Part shown: piece after piece, positions 51,636 through 62,055 of the stretch
How positions within the stretch are numbered: position 1 is the first letter of the stretch
How the letters are laid out: every line of letters starts with the position of its first letter
Assembly: GCF_900197575.1 (NCBI RefSeq)
Contig: NZ_FZLN01000001.1
Span: 186,001-250,000, forward strand
Length of the DNA: 64,000 bases
Source of the DNA: Acinetobacter apis
GTDB taxonomy: Bacteria; Pseudomonadota; Gammaproteobacteria; Pseudomonadales; Moraxellaceae
Direction of reading: 5' to 3'
Made by a program: the position numbers and the translations under genes
Notes under the pieces: model-generated
Told to the model about the DNA's origin: nothing
Database searches by the model: none
The model's input: the letters and a program-made list of their open reading frames with translations, nothing else

Positions 51636-53105
51636 TTAGAAGATAGATTGATACTCACCCAATTCAATTTGTACTGATTTCACACGGGTATAGTGTTGTA
51701 AAGTCGATAAGCCGTTTTCACGACCGACACCAGATTGTTTATAACCACCGACAGGCATTTCCGCAGCAGATTCACCCCATGTATTTACCCAGCAGATGCC
51801 GGCTTCAATTTGATGAATAATACGGTGTGCACGCGTGATATTTTCAGTTACCACCCCTGCTGCTAAGCCAAACACGGTGTCATTTGCACGGCGAATAACT
51901 TCTTCTTCAGTCTCATACGTGAGAATGCTTAAGACTGGACCAAAGATTTCATCTTTCACAATGTCCATGTCATCTGTACAGTCAGTGAAAATAGTTGGTT
52001 CAACATATGCACCTTGTGCAAATTCAGGCTGCTGTGCACGTTGACCACCTGTTAACAATGTCGCACCTTGCGCTTTTCCTTTCTCAAGGTATGACAATAC
52101 TTTGTCTAAATGAGCAAAGCTCACCAAAGGACCCATGTTGGTGTCTGCATCAAATGGGTTGCCCAATTTAATTTTTTCGACACGCTTTAATAATGCTTGC
52201 TCAAAATCTGCTTTTAATGATTTTGGTACAAAGACACGTGTACCATTGGTACAAACTTGACCTGTACTGAAAAAGTTAGCCATCATTGCAATATCTGCTG
52301 CACGGTCTAGATTAGCATCATCACAAATAATAAGCGGTGACTTGCCGCCAAGCTCCATAGTGACTTCTTTTAAAGAAGAACTCGCTGCAGATGACATAAC
52401 TTTTTTGCCGGTTGGCACTGAACCTGTAAAAGAAATTTTTTCAATGACAGGATGTGCAGATAATAATGCACCCACTTCGCCTAAACCTTGAACAACGTTA
52501 AATACACCATCTGGGACACCAGCTTCGGTATAGATTTCTGCCAATTTAAAAGCAGTTAATGGGGTAACTTCACTTGGTTTGAAAATCATTGCATTGCCTG
52601 CTGCTAAAGCAGGTGCAGATTTCCAAAGTGCGATTTGAATTGGATAATTCCATGCACCAATGCCTGCGACAACACCTAATGGTTCACGACGAGTATAGAA
52701 AAAACTACTGTCACGTAGTGGAACTTGTGTACCTTCAATGGCAGTGGCAAGTCCTGCATAATATTCAAGGACATCGGTTCCGGTGACAATATCAACCGTT
52801 GATGTTTCAGAAAATGCTTTACCAGAATCTGTACTTTCAATTTTTGCAAGCTCATCATTACGTTCACGTAATAAATCGACTGCACGACGCAAAATACGAG
52901 CGCGTTCAACAGCTGTCATAGCTGCCCAAACTTTTTGTCCAGCTTGTGCACTTTCAACAGCATGATTAATGTCTTGCTCAGATGCGATTTGAACTTGGGC
53001 AATGACTTCGCCATTGGCAGGATTAACGGTATCAAACGTTTGACCACTGGTTGCTTCAACATATTTACCATGAATATAAAGGGGATGTACTGGTACATGA
53101 CTCAT
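51636..53105 (-). CDS. betB: betaine aldehyde dehydrogenase
   Basis: This 489-residue NAD(P)+ enzyme makes glycine betaine, an osmoprotectant. It has the catalytic Glu in [13 protein letters not shown], the catalytic Cys in [15 protein letters not shown], and the [16 protein letters not shown] cofactor region. The ATG overlaps the betI stop (TAATG), with AGGAG inside the end of betI. Confidence 0.97.
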   Translation of the reverse strand: MSHVPVHPLYIHGKYVEATSGQTFDTVNPANGEVIAQVQIASEQDINHAVESAQAGQKVWAAMTAVERARILRRAVDLLRERNDELAKIESTDSGKAFSETSTVDIVTGTDVLEYYAGLATAIEGTQVPLRDSSFFYTRREPLGVVAGIGAWNYPIQIALWKSAPALAAGNAMIFKPSEVTPLTAFKLAEIYTEAGVPDGVFNVVQGLGEVGALLSAHPVIEKISFTGSVPTGKKVMSSAASSSLKEVTMELGGKSPLIICDDANLDRAADIAMMANFFSTGQVCTNGTRVFVPKSLKADFEQALLKRVEKIKLGNPFDADTNMGPLVSFAHLDKVLSYLEKGKAQGATLLTGGQRAQQPEFAQGAYVEPTIFTDCTDDMDIVKDEIFGPVLSILTYETEEEVIRRANDTVFGLAAGVVTENITRAHRIIHQIEAGICWVNTWGESAAEMPVGGYKQSGVGRENGLSTLQHYTRVKSVQIELGEYQSIF

Positions 53106-53755
53106 TATGAATTCTCCTGCAACTCTTGATATAAGTGAATTTGTGTATTTAGATAGTTATAGGCAATCAAACGTGATTGCTCGACATCAAAATGGTCTTG
53201 GCGACCCATTAAACTTGCTCGTAACCATAACCCATCAATCAATGCAGCCAAGCCATGCGCTGCAATGTTTGCTTGTGGTTCTGGAATAAGCTTTAAAAAG
53301 TGATATTTCAAATTTGAATAAGAACGTTGGTCATTGATTCTTTGTAAACGACCTAATTCAGGGGTGTGCATACTTGCAGTCCAAAATTCAAGCCATAAAC
53401 GCATGGCTTTGGCATTGGTTTGACTGCTATCAAAATTTGAATCAATGATTGCTTTAATTAGATCAACTGGGTTCTGACTGACTTTTGCTTTATATTGTTC
53501 AGTCTGAGTACGCAGTTCATTAAGCATGCCACGCATACAGGCATTAATTAAGCCTTGTTTGTCACCAAAATAGTGGCTGACAATACCTGTCGATAAACCA
53601 GCTTGTTTCGCAATTTTTGCAATCGTTGTATTGGTTAAACCAATGTTATAAATCACATCAAATGCGGCATCAATAATTTGTTCACGACGGATATGTTCAG
53701 GTTTCACTCGGCTCATATTCATAAAATGCTTTGTTTCAAATAACGATGAAGACAT
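53105..53755 (-). CDS. betI: TetR-family repressor BetI
   Basis: This 216-residue choline-responsive repressor has an N-terminal HTH ([36 protein letters not shown]) and a helical ligand domain ([21 protein letters not shown]). It heads betI-betB-betA. The start may be 53755 or one of two Met codons 12-14 residues inside. A perfect palindrome lies 33 bases upstream, the likely operator. Confidence 0.94.
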   Translation of the reverse strand: MSSSLFETKHFMNMSRVKPEHIRREQIIDAAFDVIYNIGLTNTTIAKIAKQAGLSTGIVSHYFGDKQGLINACMRGMLNELRTQTEQYKAKVSQNPVDLIKAIIDSNFDSSQTNAKAMRLWLEFWTASMHTPELGRLQRINDQRSYSNLKYHFLKLIPEPQANIAAHGLAALIDGLWLRASLMGRQDHFDVEQSRLIAYNYLNTQIHLYQELQENS

Positions 53756-53787
53756 CTATACATCAGATGATTTATTGTAATTATCCT

Positions 53788-53823
53788 AACACCCATTGAT
53801 TGAACGTTCAATCAATGGGTGTT
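53788..53823. promoter_or_regulatory. 36-bp perfect palindrome, probable BetI operator
   Basis: Two 18-base arms meet at GAACGTTC. The core TTGAACGTTCAA matches, from memory, known BetI sites. It lies between betI and betT and could control both directions, though betT is over 650 bases away. Confidence 0.85.
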
Positions 53824-54505
53824 GTAACTGTGTAAAAAAAGCACAGTATTCTGTGGTTAGACGAGCTTTAAAAACAAGCTTGGTCTAATCTTTGTATATA
53901 TTTTATTCACCCTAAGACCAAATGAATAGAACATTTAAATGAGATTACGTCTCAATTTATAGTAACTTCTGTAACATGATTTAAAATAAAAGGGTATAAC
54001 ATAAGATGTACAGATAGACTTTGGGAGATCAAGCCAATCCATAACTTGGGAAGTAATATTGAAATATTCAGTGCAATATAAATATAAAAATAGATAATTA
54101 TATTAAAAACAAATATTTAAAATTAAATTATGAGGCGAAAATGAATAATAGTTGGTTACTTATTGTACATATAATTTTTGATATTTTGGACATAAGTCAC
54201 GAGTGTGATAAGTTTGGCCAATTCTTACCACCAAAACATCTCAATCATTAATGTGTTTTACAGACCAAGAGACCTTTTAGTCTAGGTCCGTGTCGATTGA
54301 TTTGATGCAATAAAAAATGGCCGAATATGGCTTTCCTAAAGCCCTCTTTTATTTTAATTGAAGATGAAAAGAGGCGTTAATCGATCAGATAGCACGGCAA
54401 GATGACCGTGTTTTATAGTGAGCATAAAGTCAAGCACGGTTTTAGGCGGCTAAGACTTCATTGTATGCATGAATTGTCTGATCACTTATGAATAAAGAGG
54501 ATTGT
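53824..54505. other. long leader region before betT
   Basis: About 680 bases without a large gene. It holds hairpins at 54329-54343 (GGCTTT/AAAGCC), 54343-54374 (CCTCTTTT/AAAAGAGG) and 54393-54410 (CACGG/CCGTG, then TTTT), and a possible 36-residue ORF. A structured 5' leader is possible. I can name no riboswitch. Confidence 0.5.
54141..54251 (+). CDS. possible 36-residue small protein
   Basis: The frame reads MNNSWLLIVHIIFDILDISH and on to a stop at 54251. GAGG lies five bases before the ATG. The first half is hydrophobic. Nothing else supports it, and chance ORFs of this size are common. Confidence 0.22.
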   Translation: MNNSWLLIVHIIFDILDISHECDKFGQFLPPKHLNH

Positions 54506-56587
54506 ATGAGTCAAAATAACTCCTCAAATAGTAACAAGGCGATGCCAGCAAAAGATCAACTGAATCATACGGTGTTTTATGTTTCAGCAGGATTGGTACT
54601 GGCATTTTCTTTGTTGACTATTTTTTTTAATGCACAAGCAACAGCGATCCTAGATGCTGTGGTGAATTGGGTATCATCGAGTTTCGGTTGGTATTATTTT
54701 GCAATTGCCACGACATATATAGTATTTGTGATCTCTATTGCTTGTTCACGATATGGGGACATTAAACTCGGACCAAAACATTCTAAACCTGAGTTTAGTA
54801 TGCTGAGTTGGGCATCGATGTTATTCGCTGCTGGTATTGGTATTGATTTGATGTTTTTCTCGGTTGCAGAACCGATTACACAGTATATGAATCCGCCAAC
54901 AGGACCGGGTCAAACCATTGAAGCTGCACGTCAAGCAATTAATCTCACCATTTTTCACTATGGTCTGACCGGTTGGTGTATGTACGCTTTGGTCGGTATT
55001 GCATTAGGATACTTTTCTTATCGCTATAATTTACCTTTAACGATTCGCTCAGCACTGTATCCAATTTTTGGTGACAAAATTAATGGTGTTATTGGTCATT
55101 TGGTTGATATTGCCGCGATTTTGGGTGCAATTTTTGGTTTAGCAACCACCTGTGGTATTGGTGTGGTTCAACTCAACTATGGCTTAACCACATTATTTGG
55201 TATTCAAGAGGGGCTAGGTGTTCAGTCTTGGCTGGTTGTTTTTGCAGTTGTTATTACCATTATTTCTGCAACAACAGGCGTCGATAAAGGGGTTAAGTTC
55301 TTTGCAGAGTTAAATGTTTATTTTGCAATTGGCTTGTTGCTGTTTATTTTATTTTTAGGCGATACCACCTTTCTACTGAATTCTTTTGTCTTAAATATTG
55401 GCGATTATATTAGTCGTTTTCCATCTATGACTTTAGATACCTTTGCCTATCATCAAAATGAAGGTCCTGCCACCAGTCAATGGTTAAAAGATTGGACGCT
55501 ATTTTTCTGGGCATGGTGGGTTGCTTGGTCACCTTTTGTTGGCTTATTTTTGGCTCGAATTTCACGAGGACGTACAATTCGTGAGTTTGTTATTGGAACA
55601 CTGATTATCCCGTTACTGTTTACCATTGCATGGTTATCTATCATGGGCAACAGCGCTTTATATCAAGTGATTCATGGCAATTTACAGTTTGCACAAGAAA
55701 TTTTAGCAAAACCTGAGCTTGGATTTTATAAGTTACTGTCTTTTTACCCTTGGTTTTCATTTACAGCAGTTTTGGCATTTATTACAGGACTATTGTTTTA
55801 TGTGACTTCTGCCGACTCTGGTGCCATTGTGCTTGGTAGTTTTTGTTATAAGCTAAAAGATGTTAACAGTGATGCACCCAATTGGATTCGTATTTTCTGG
55901 TCTGTTGTGATTGGTTTATTGACCATTGCAATGCTGATGTCTAACGGAATCAGTAGTTTGCAAAAAGCAACGGTGATTATGGGCTTACCATTTAGTTTTG
56001 TCATGATTTTTGTCATGATCGGGATTTTAAAATCACTGCGGCTTGAAGATTACCGTAATCAAAGTACATCATTAAATGCTGCACCTGTGGTGGGTAATGT
56101 TGATATTTTGAATTGGAAACAACGTTTGTCTCGTGTTATGCATCATCCTGGGCGTAAAAACACAGTCGATATGTTGAATAAAACGTGCCAACCTGCGCTT
56201 GAAGAAGTGATGAAAGAGCTTAAAAGCAAAGGTGTTGAAGTCAGTATGACGGTCAGCCCAATGACTGAAGAGCTTGATGCTGAGTTATATCATATTGATT
56301 TAACAGTGGGTTTAAATGAAGAGCAGAATTTCATTTACCAAATTTGGCCACAACGTTATCATGCGCCTGAATTTAGCCGTCGTAGTCAGCTTGGCAATAC
56401 ATATTATTACCGTTTAGAAACTTTCTTATTTGAAGGAAGCCAAGGCAATGACTTGATGGGTTATAGCAAAGAGCAAGTGATTAATGATGTACTTGATAAA
56501 TACGAGCGACATCTTACATTCTTGCATTTGAACCGTGAAACAACAGCAGGTAAAACGCTGAGCTTTCCAGATCCAAACGATTCTTGA
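54506..56587 (+). CDS. betT: BCCT-family choline transporter BetT
   Basis: This 693-residue inner-membrane carrier has 12 membrane segments and a long cytoplasmic C-terminus (about 170 residues), as in BetT proteins with osmotic control. Family segments: MLFAAGIGIDLMFFSVAEPI, FHYGLTGWCMYALVGIALGY and the Trp-rich TLFFWAWWVAWSPFVGLFLARISRGRT. Its place by betIBA supports choline as substrate. AGAGGA precedes ATG 54506; the earlier ATG 54488 has none. Confidence 0.95.
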   Translation: MSQNNSSNSNKAMPAKDQLNHTVFYVSAGLVLAFSLLTIFFNAQATAILDAVVNWVSSSFGWYYFAIATTYIVFVISIACSRYGDIKLGPKHSKPEFSMLSWASMLFAAGIGIDLMFFSVAEPITQYMNPPTGPGQTIEAARQAINLTIFHYGLTGWCMYALVGIALGYFSYRYNLPLTIRSALYPIFGDKINGVIGHLVDIAAILGAIFGLATTCGIGVVQLNYGLTTLFGIQEGLGVQSWLVVFAVVITIISATTGVDKGVKFFAELNVYFAIGLLLFILFLGDTTFLLNSFVLNIGDYISRFPSMTLDTFAYHQNEGPATSQWLKDWTLFFWAWWVAWSPFVGLFLARISRGRTIREFVIGTLIIPLLFTIAWLSIMGNSALYQVIHGNLQFAQEILAKPELGFYKLLSFYPWFSFTAVLAFITGLLFYVTSADSGAIVLGSFCYKLKDVNSDAPNWIRIFWSVVIGLLTIAMLMSNGISSLQKATVIMGLPFSFVMIFVMIGILKSLRLEDYRNQSTSLNAAPVVGNVDILNWKQRLSRVMHHPGRKNTVDMLNKTCQPALEEVMKELKSKGVEVSMTVSPMTEELDAELYHIDLTVGLNEEQNFIYQIWPQRYHAPEFSRRSQLGNTYYYRLETFLFEGSQGNDLMGYSKEQVINDVLDKYERHLTFLHLNRETTAGKTLSFPDPNDS

Positions 56588-56600
56588 TGAGTAATACAAT

Positions 56601-57230
56601 ATGCTGACACCATATATCCATTCTTTTGCATTGTTATTTGCATTGCTGAATCCCTTCTTAATGAGCATTTATATGGTCGGGATGATACGTAATACAGATG
56701 CAAAAATATTTAACAAAGCACTCATTCAAGGCAGTTTAATTGCTTATGGTGTGTTTGTGTTTTTCGCATGGGGTGGTGAGACGATATTTAATACCTATTT
56801 AAATGTACGTTTTGAATCGTTTCAAATATTTGGTGGCATCATATTCTTAGTGATTGGTTATCGTTATGTGTTCCAAGGTGCAGATACAATTGGTGAAATT
56901 CGTGCTGCACCAGAACATTTAGCAGGAACAGTCGCCATGCCATTCATGATTGGGCCTGGTACCATCAGTGCTGCTGTTGTAATGGGCATGGAAATTAAAA
57001 TTTGGGGTGCGATTGCTGTTTTAGCAGTGACTTTGACGCTAACGTCGTCAATTCTAATTTTAATGAAGTTTTTGCATGATAACTTGCGGTATAAGCATGC
57101 AAAGTATGTGGATTATTATTTTGATATTGTTGGTCGTCTATCTGCACTGCTGATTGGCACCATTGCTATTGATATGATTGTGACAGGTGTGACCCGACTT
57201 GTACAAAATAGTGGTGTTACGCCTCTGTAA
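56601..57230 (+). CDS. MarC-family membrane protein
   Basis: This 209-residue protein has six membrane segments (FALLFALLNPFLMSIYMVGM, FQIFGGIIFLVIGYRYVFQG, GTVAMPFMIGPGTISAAVVM). The family function is not known, and the old link to multidrug resistance is not supported. It is 13 bases after betT, so perhaps co-transcribed. Confidence 0.88.
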   Translation: MLTPYIHSFALLFALLNPFLMSIYMVGMIRNTDAKIFNKALIQGSLIAYGVFVFFAWGGETIFNTYLNVRFESFQIFGGIIFLVIGYRYVFQGADTIGEIRAAPEHLAGTVAMPFMIGPGTISAAVVMGMEIKIWGAIAVLAVTLTLTSSILILMKFLHDNLRYKHAKYVDYYFDIVGRLSALLIGTIAIDMIVTGVTRLVQNSGVTPL

Positions 57231-57354
57231 ATGATCAACTATTGTCTTTTATTTCTGCGAATGCTGCATGAAGTGCTGAAACAATATTCAATTGAATCAT
57301 TTCTTTGCAATTTCGCTTGATCATTTAGATAAAGATTTATATGATACCGCACAT

Positions 57355-57444
57355 GGAAGCGTGGCAGAGCGGTTTAATGCACCGGTCTTGAAAACCGACG
57401 AGGGTTTACCCCCTCCGTGAGTTCGAATCTCACCGCTTCCGCCA
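57355..57444 (+). tRNA. tRNA-Ser (UGA)
   Basis: This 90-base tRNA has an acceptor stem GGAAGCG / CGCTTCC, a D-arm, an anticodon arm with TGA at 57389-57391 (stem CCGGT/ACCG type), a long variable arm typical of serine tRNAs (GAGGGTTTACCCCCTC), the T-arm GTTCGAATC and an encoded GCCA end. Confidence 0.97.
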
Positions 57445-57449
57445 AATTC

Positions 57450-57482
57450 AAAAGCCCTGACAAGAGTCAGGGCTTTTTTTAT
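57450..57482. terminator. terminator after tRNA-Ser, also facing the kinase gene
   Basis: A 12-bp perfect stem AAAAGCCCTGAC / GTCAGGGCTTTT with loop AAGA and a T run. Confidence 0.93.
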
Positions 57483-57494
57483 GCATTATTGAAA

Positions 57495-58751
57495 TTAATT
57501 TTTGAATTTCAATAATGCAGTTGTTCCTTGTCCTTTTAAAGAGTCAAAAGACAATTGCCATCCATAGTGGTGACAAATTTTTAAGGTTAGATCAATCCCA
57601 ATGCCACTTTTAGATGATGTGCCATTACGTGCCATTTGGGTATATAGCGCACAGATTTCTTGTGCTGTCATTCCATGCCCAGGGTCATCAATAATAAAAG
57701 TATGCTTGTAATAGGAAAGGGTGATGGTTCCGCGGTCGCTATTTTCAATGGCGTTTCTGAGTAAATTACCTAAGGTCACTTTAAGTAATTGTGGTGGCGC
57801 TTTAATATAGATCGAAGATTTAATTTCATTGATAATGGTCAATTCTTTGTTCCGACATAAATGCGAATGGTCTTCAATGATTAATGGGATTTCTTCAGCT
57901 AAATCCATATTTTCAGCATAGGTGTCTAGTTTTTCTTTATTGCGACTTAAAAATAATAACATTGCAGTCAGTTCTTCCATTTCATGCGTAATACGACTCA
58001 CGCGTTTGAGATGGTGCATGATTTGCGGACTGGTTTCGGGATGCTTTAACACAATTTCCATGGCGCCTGAAATTGCAGAAATCGGTGTTCTCAGTTCGTG
58101 ACTTGCAATTTCAAAGAACTCTTTTTCTTTATTCACAAATTGTTGAGACTTTTCAACAAATTTATTGATTTCATTGACCAAAATAGCAGATTCATCAAAT
58201 TTATCTGCTGCATCATGTTTAATTTTTAATTGCCCATGGTCAGGTGAAACTTTGGATAAGCCTTGTGCAATTTCAAGTAATGGATTGATTAAACGATTCA
58301 ACTGATGATAGGTAATGATCGTAATTAATATCACCGCAAGGATGGTCAGTAACAAGGTGAATAAAATAATGCTGTATTCATGCCGAACAATTTTGGTGAT
58401 GTTAATCGCTACAACTTGCTTGTATTGTGGTGATTCGATGACTCGAATCATATAGGCTTGATCTTTATATTTTACTTTTTCATAAGTGCCTGGGTTTAGA
58501 CGGTTAAACTCTTCAGGAATATGTTCGCCATTTTGATTATCAAACCATAGAACTTTTTTAGATGATATTTTTTTATGTTGGAGTTGTTGGTGAAAATGTT
58601 CAATTTCTAAATTGAGCAGTTTGTCCCAAATTAATTCTTTTAAATGGTCATTCATCATAAAGCCATTTAAACCTATCGCAAGGCTTAATAGGCATGTATA
58701 AGTAATTAACGTGACTAAAATACGTTTTTTTAAATTCAGCGTTTTTGGCAT
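57495..58751 (-). CDS. sensor histidine kinase (QseC/BaeS-like)
   Basis: This 418-residue inner-membrane kinase has two membrane helices (about residues 11-32 and 128-148) around a ~95-residue periplasmic sensor domain, a HAMP-like region, a HisKA domain with His218 in FEIASHELRTPISAISG, and an ATPase domain (NLLRNAIENSDRG, DDPGHGM, SGIGIDLTL). The stimulus is unknown. It is 12 bases after the response regulator gene. Confidence 0.94.
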   Translation of the reverse strand: MPKTLNLKKRILVTLITYTCLLSLAIGLNGFMMNDHLKELIWDKLLNLEIEHFHQQLQHKKISSKKVLWFDNQNGEHIPEEFNRLNPGTYEKVKYKDQAYMIRVIESPQYKQVVAINITKIVRHEYSIILFTLLLTILAVILITIITYHQLNRLINPLLEIAQGLSKVSPDHGQLKIKHDAADKFDESAILVNEINKFVEKSQQFVNKEKEFFEIASHELRTPISAISGAMEIVLKHPETSPQIMHHLKRVSRITHEMEELTAMLLFLSRNKEKLDTYAENMDLAEEIPLIIEDHSHLCRNKELTIINEIKSSIYIKAPPQLLKVTLGNLLRNAIENSDRGTITLSYYKHTFIIDDPGHGMTAQEICALYTQMARNGTSSKSGIGIDLTLKICHHYGWQLSFDSLKGQGTTALLKFKN

Positions 58752-58763
58752 ATGAAGTGCCTT

Positions 58764-59447
58764 TTACGCGACAGCATCATCAATGATTTGATAGCCAATT
58801 TTATGCCTTGTTTTTAAGAGTTTAGTTGGAAATTTGGCATCAATTTTTTTGCGTAATTCATACATGTGCATTCTTAATAAATCTTTATCAGGTGGGTTAT
58901 CGCCCCACAGCGTGAACTCTAAACGTTCTTTAGTGACAATATTGGGACTTTCGCGCATCAGTAACGCTAAAATTTTACGTTCTGCAGCATATAAATGAAT
59001 GGCTTCTGATTGACGGAATACTTCATTGGTCAGGATATTAAATTGCAAATCTGCAACTTCTAAAATGGTTTTTTTGCCAATCGATCTATTATGTAAGGCA
59101 ATAATTCGTGCTTCTAATTCTTCTAAAGAAAATGGTTTGGTCAGGTAATCATCTGAACCTGCTGCAAAACCCTGCAGTTTATCAGACAAGTCAGTTTTTG
59201 CAGTGAGCATGATGACAGGGGTGGTTGTACCTTCTGCACGAAGCTGTGTTAAAAAATCTAAGCCACTGATTTTTGGCAACATCCAATCTAATATAATAAT
59301 ATCGTAGTGATTATCCTCACATAACCGAAGTGCGGTTGTAACATCTTGAGCTGCATCTAAGATGTATTCCTTTTGGTCAAAAAATGCAAAGATATTGGTA
59401 ATTAAGTCGATATGATCATCAACCACTAATATTCTCATTTTCTTCAC
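58764..59447 (-). CDS. OmpR-family response regulator
   Basis: This 227-residue regulator has a receiver domain with Asp10/Asp11, phospho-acceptor Asp54 (IILDWMLPKISG) and Lys in LTKPFSLEELEARI, and a winged-helix DNA-binding domain (KILALLMRESPNIVTKERLEF...LRMHMYELRKKID). It pairs with the kinase downstream and is divergent from the siderophore receptor, a plausible target. Confidence 0.95.
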   Translation of the reverse strand: MKKMRILVVDDHIDLITNIFAFFDQKEYILDAAQDVTTALRLCEDNHYDIIILDWMLPKISGLDFLTQLRAEGTTTPVIMLTAKTDLSDKLQGFAAGSDDYLTKPFSLEELEARIIALHNRSIGKKTILEVADLQFNILTNEVFRQSEAIHLYAAERKILALLMRESPNIVTKERLEFTLWGDNPPDKDLLRMHMYELRKKIDAKFPTKLLKTRHKIGYQIIDDAVA

Positions 59448-59787
59448 ACTCCTGAATCATTGATAAAAATGCACCGATTTGGGTCTTTGCAATATAGCAC
59501 ATCCTATCGGCATCTTGATTGATTTAAAAAGCATGATACTCAATTTAAAATTAATTTAATATATTATAAATAAATTATTAAAATTTAAGTGTATTTAATG
59601 ATTTTTAAAACAATGATTTATTCGTTATTGATCGGTAAAAAAACAAAATAATTAAAAATATTTTATGAATTTATCGGATAAATTGCATGGTATAGCTAAA
59701 AATATGACAAAAATCAGACATCCTTTGTGTAAATATATGTAATAAGAAATCATTCTCATTTCGTTTTACTTATACTTGGATAGATGT
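59448..59787. other. divergent control region of the regulator and receptor genes
   Basis: These 340 very AT-rich bases carry no gene. A Fur-box core is at 59748-59760. Response-regulator sites may exist but cannot be assigned. Confidence 0.5.
59743..59761. promoter_or_regulatory. probable Fur box of the siderophore receptor
   Basis: AATCATTCTCATT (59748-59760) matches the core AATGATAATCATT on the other strand at 11 of 13 places. It lies 27 bases before the receptor ATG, a normal place for iron repression. Confidence 0.7.
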
Positions 59788-61998
59788 ATGAAATATATAT
59801 CAAGTCGTAAGAAGGATCTTCCTTCAAAAGTTTTATTGTCAGCATTGTCATTCACGGGCTCAGTTTTAACATCAACCGCGGTTTGGGCAGAAGAAACTAC
59901 AGCACATCATCAGCTTGAAACCATCAAAACACAAGCAACACCGAACCCATCGTATTATAGTAAAGTCTCGAACAACAATAAGATCACAACCGCACTACTT
60001 GATACACCACGTACGGTAAACATTATTTCAAAACAAGAGTTAGAAGATCGTAATGTATCTTCTTTGCAAGAGGTGTTAAGAACTACTCCCGGAATTACTT
60101 TGGGGTCAGGCGAGGGGGGAACGCCAATTGGTGACCGACCTTTTATTCGTGGTTATGAAGCAAGTACTGATATTTTAGTCGATGGAATGCGTGATTATGC
60201 CCGTGGTTCACACGAAATTTTTAATATTGAATCTGTAGAAGTCAGCAAGGGTCCAGGCTCTATTTATTCAGGTCGTGGCTCGACAGGTGGAACCATTAAT
60301 TTAATTACCAAAAAGCCAAAAGCCAAAACGGCATCTGAAGTTACTTCTGAGTATCAAACTTCAGGTCAAGGCCAAACCAAAACGCGTTTTACCACAGACA
60401 ATAATGTGGCTTTCTCTGAACATATTGCAATGCGTTTGAATGCGATGCTTGATCGTGGTGAATTGGCCTATCGAGATCAAGTTGAAGTCGATCGATGGGG
60501 CATTGCACCATCCATTACCTTTGGTTTAAATACGCCAACAAGATTTACAGCAAGTTATAGTCGATTACAGTTTAATGATAAGCCTGATATGGGCGTCCCA
60601 TTTTCTAATGCGCGAAACCCAAATCGTACCACTCCAATTGAAACACAAAGCATGCAAACCAATTTTGGGCGCCCAAATATTGATTTTAGAGAGTATCAAT
60701 CAACCAGTATTGATTTAAATTTTGAACATGACTTTAGTGATGATCTTAAACTTAGATTTGCAGCACGTGATTTAGAAACCAGCCAAGATTATTTATTTAC
60801 ACGCGTGAGTTTTGGTTGTGCCAATAGTAGTGGCATTGCGTGTGTAACAGAAGGTCAAGGCTTAACGTATAACCGAGCAAACCGTCCATTATATCGCACA
60901 AGTCATGCCAATACTTTGCAACTGACTTTACAAAACAAGTTTAAAACAGGTGCACTTCAGCATGACCTATTGATGGGTGTTGATTACAGCAAAGAACGTA
61001 TTGCCAATAAAGACATGACCATATTGGGTGCCGGAACGGAAACGGTAAATTTCTATGCACCAACGTATCGTGATTATCCAAATTTTGCGATTCAATATGG
61101 CGCGGAGAAAAAAGCAGGTGAAATTGAAGCAACAGGGCTTTATTTCTTAGATACGGTGCAGCTTCTTCCTCGACTTGATGTCAATTTAGGGTTACGTTTT
61201 GATGATTATTCATCAACCAATATGGTGAATAAAGTTAAAGAAAACATGTGGAATTATCAGCTTGGTGTCATTTATAAGATTGCACCTAAAGGTCGTTTAT
61301 ATGTTAATTATGCGACTTCAAGTAATCCAAGTGGTGAGAATTTAGGACAAGCAGGTGGGGCTGATGGTGTTGCAAGCGGAAACCGTTTTGCAGATAACGT
61401 CAAAGCAGAGCGAACTCGCAGTATTGAAGCAGGTACAAAGTGGGAAGTGCTGAATGATCAATTGTCATTAAATCTTGCTGTATTTGAAACAGAAAAAACC
61501 AATGCCCGTGCAGTAGATATAGATGGCTTAGTGACAGTCAATGGTAAAAACCGTGTACGTGGTACTGAGCTGAGTGCCGTGGGTCAAGTCACACCGCTTT
61601 GGTATATTACAGCCGGCTATACTTATCTTGACAGTGAATTGGTTGATAATGGCTATGACCGTGGTGTACCACGTCCTGAACGCGGTAATCGCATGAAGTT
61701 TATTGCGAAGCATAGTGCAAATCTTTGGACAACATATCAAGTGCAAGACAAATTGCGTGTCGGTGGCGGCATTACCTATGTAGGGCGTCGTTTTGTGGAT
61801 GACATTAATAAGTATGAGTTGCCATCCCATGTTCGTTATGACGCATTTGCCAGCTATCAAATCATGCCTGAATTTGAAGTACAGTTAAATATCAATAATT
61901 TAACCAATGAACGTGTTTATGATGCATCACATGTGGGTGTGTTTTCAACAGTTGCACCCGGCCGCTCTTTTGGCTTGAAAGGTTCTTATCGTTTTTAA
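59788..61998 (+). CDS. TonB-dependent siderophore receptor, Fiu/PiuA-like
   Basis: This ~736-residue outer-membrane receptor has a long signal peptide (cut near AVWAEE), the plug (LLDTPRTVNIISKQEL, SLQEVLRTTPGITLGSGEG, RPFIRGYEASTDILVDGMRD, VEVSKGPGSIYSGRGSTGG) and a barrel ending KGSYRF. The sequence style is that of catecholate receptors such as Fiu and PiuA; in Acinetobacter, PiuA-type receptors take up catechol-bearing compounds. A Fur box precedes it. ATG 59788 is chosen over TTG 59776. Confidence 0.92.
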   Translation: MKYISSRKKDLPSKVLLSALSFTGSVLTSTAVWAEETTAHHQLETIKTQATPNPSYYSKVSNNNKITTALLDTPRTVNIISKQELEDRNVSSLQEVLRTTPGITLGSGEGGTPIGDRPFIRGYEASTDILVDGMRDYARGSHEIFNIESVEVSKGPGSIYSGRGSTGGTINLITKKPKAKTASEVTSEYQTSGQGQTKTRFTTDNNVAFSEHIAMRLNAMLDRGELAYRDQVEVDRWGIAPSITFGLNTPTRFTASYSRLQFNDKPDMGVPFSNARNPNRTTPIETQSMQTNFGRPNIDFREYQSTSIDLNFEHDFSDDLKLRFAARDLETSQDYLFTRVSFGCANSSGIACVTEGQGLTYNRANRPLYRTSHANTLQLTLQNKFKTGALQHDLLMGVDYSKERIANKDMTILGAGTETVNFYAPTYRDYPNFAIQYGAEKKAGEIEATGLYFLDTVQLLPRLDVNLGLRFDDYSSTNMVNKVKENMWNYQLGVIYKIAPKGRLYVNYATSSNPSGENLGQAGGADGVASGNRFADNVKAERTRSIEAGTKWEVLNDQLSLNLAVFETEKTNARAVDIDGLVTVNGKNRVRGTELSAVGQVTPLWYITAGYTYLDSELVDNGYDRGVPRPERGNRMKFIAKHSANLWTTYQVQDKLRVGGGITYVGRRFVDDINKYELPSHVRYDAFASYQIMPEFEVQLNINNLTNERVYDASHVGVFSTVAPGRSFGLKGSYRF

Positions 61999-62009
61999 TC
62001 TGCCACAAC

Positions 62010-62045
62010 AAAAAAAAGGTTAGCAAAATGCTAACCTTTTTTTAT
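62010..62045. terminator. bidirectional terminator between receptor and SDR
   Basis: The stem AAAAAAAGGTTAGCA / TGCTAACCTTTTTTT with a short loop lies between converging genes. Confidence 0.92.
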
Positions 62046-62055
62046 GATGATGAAA

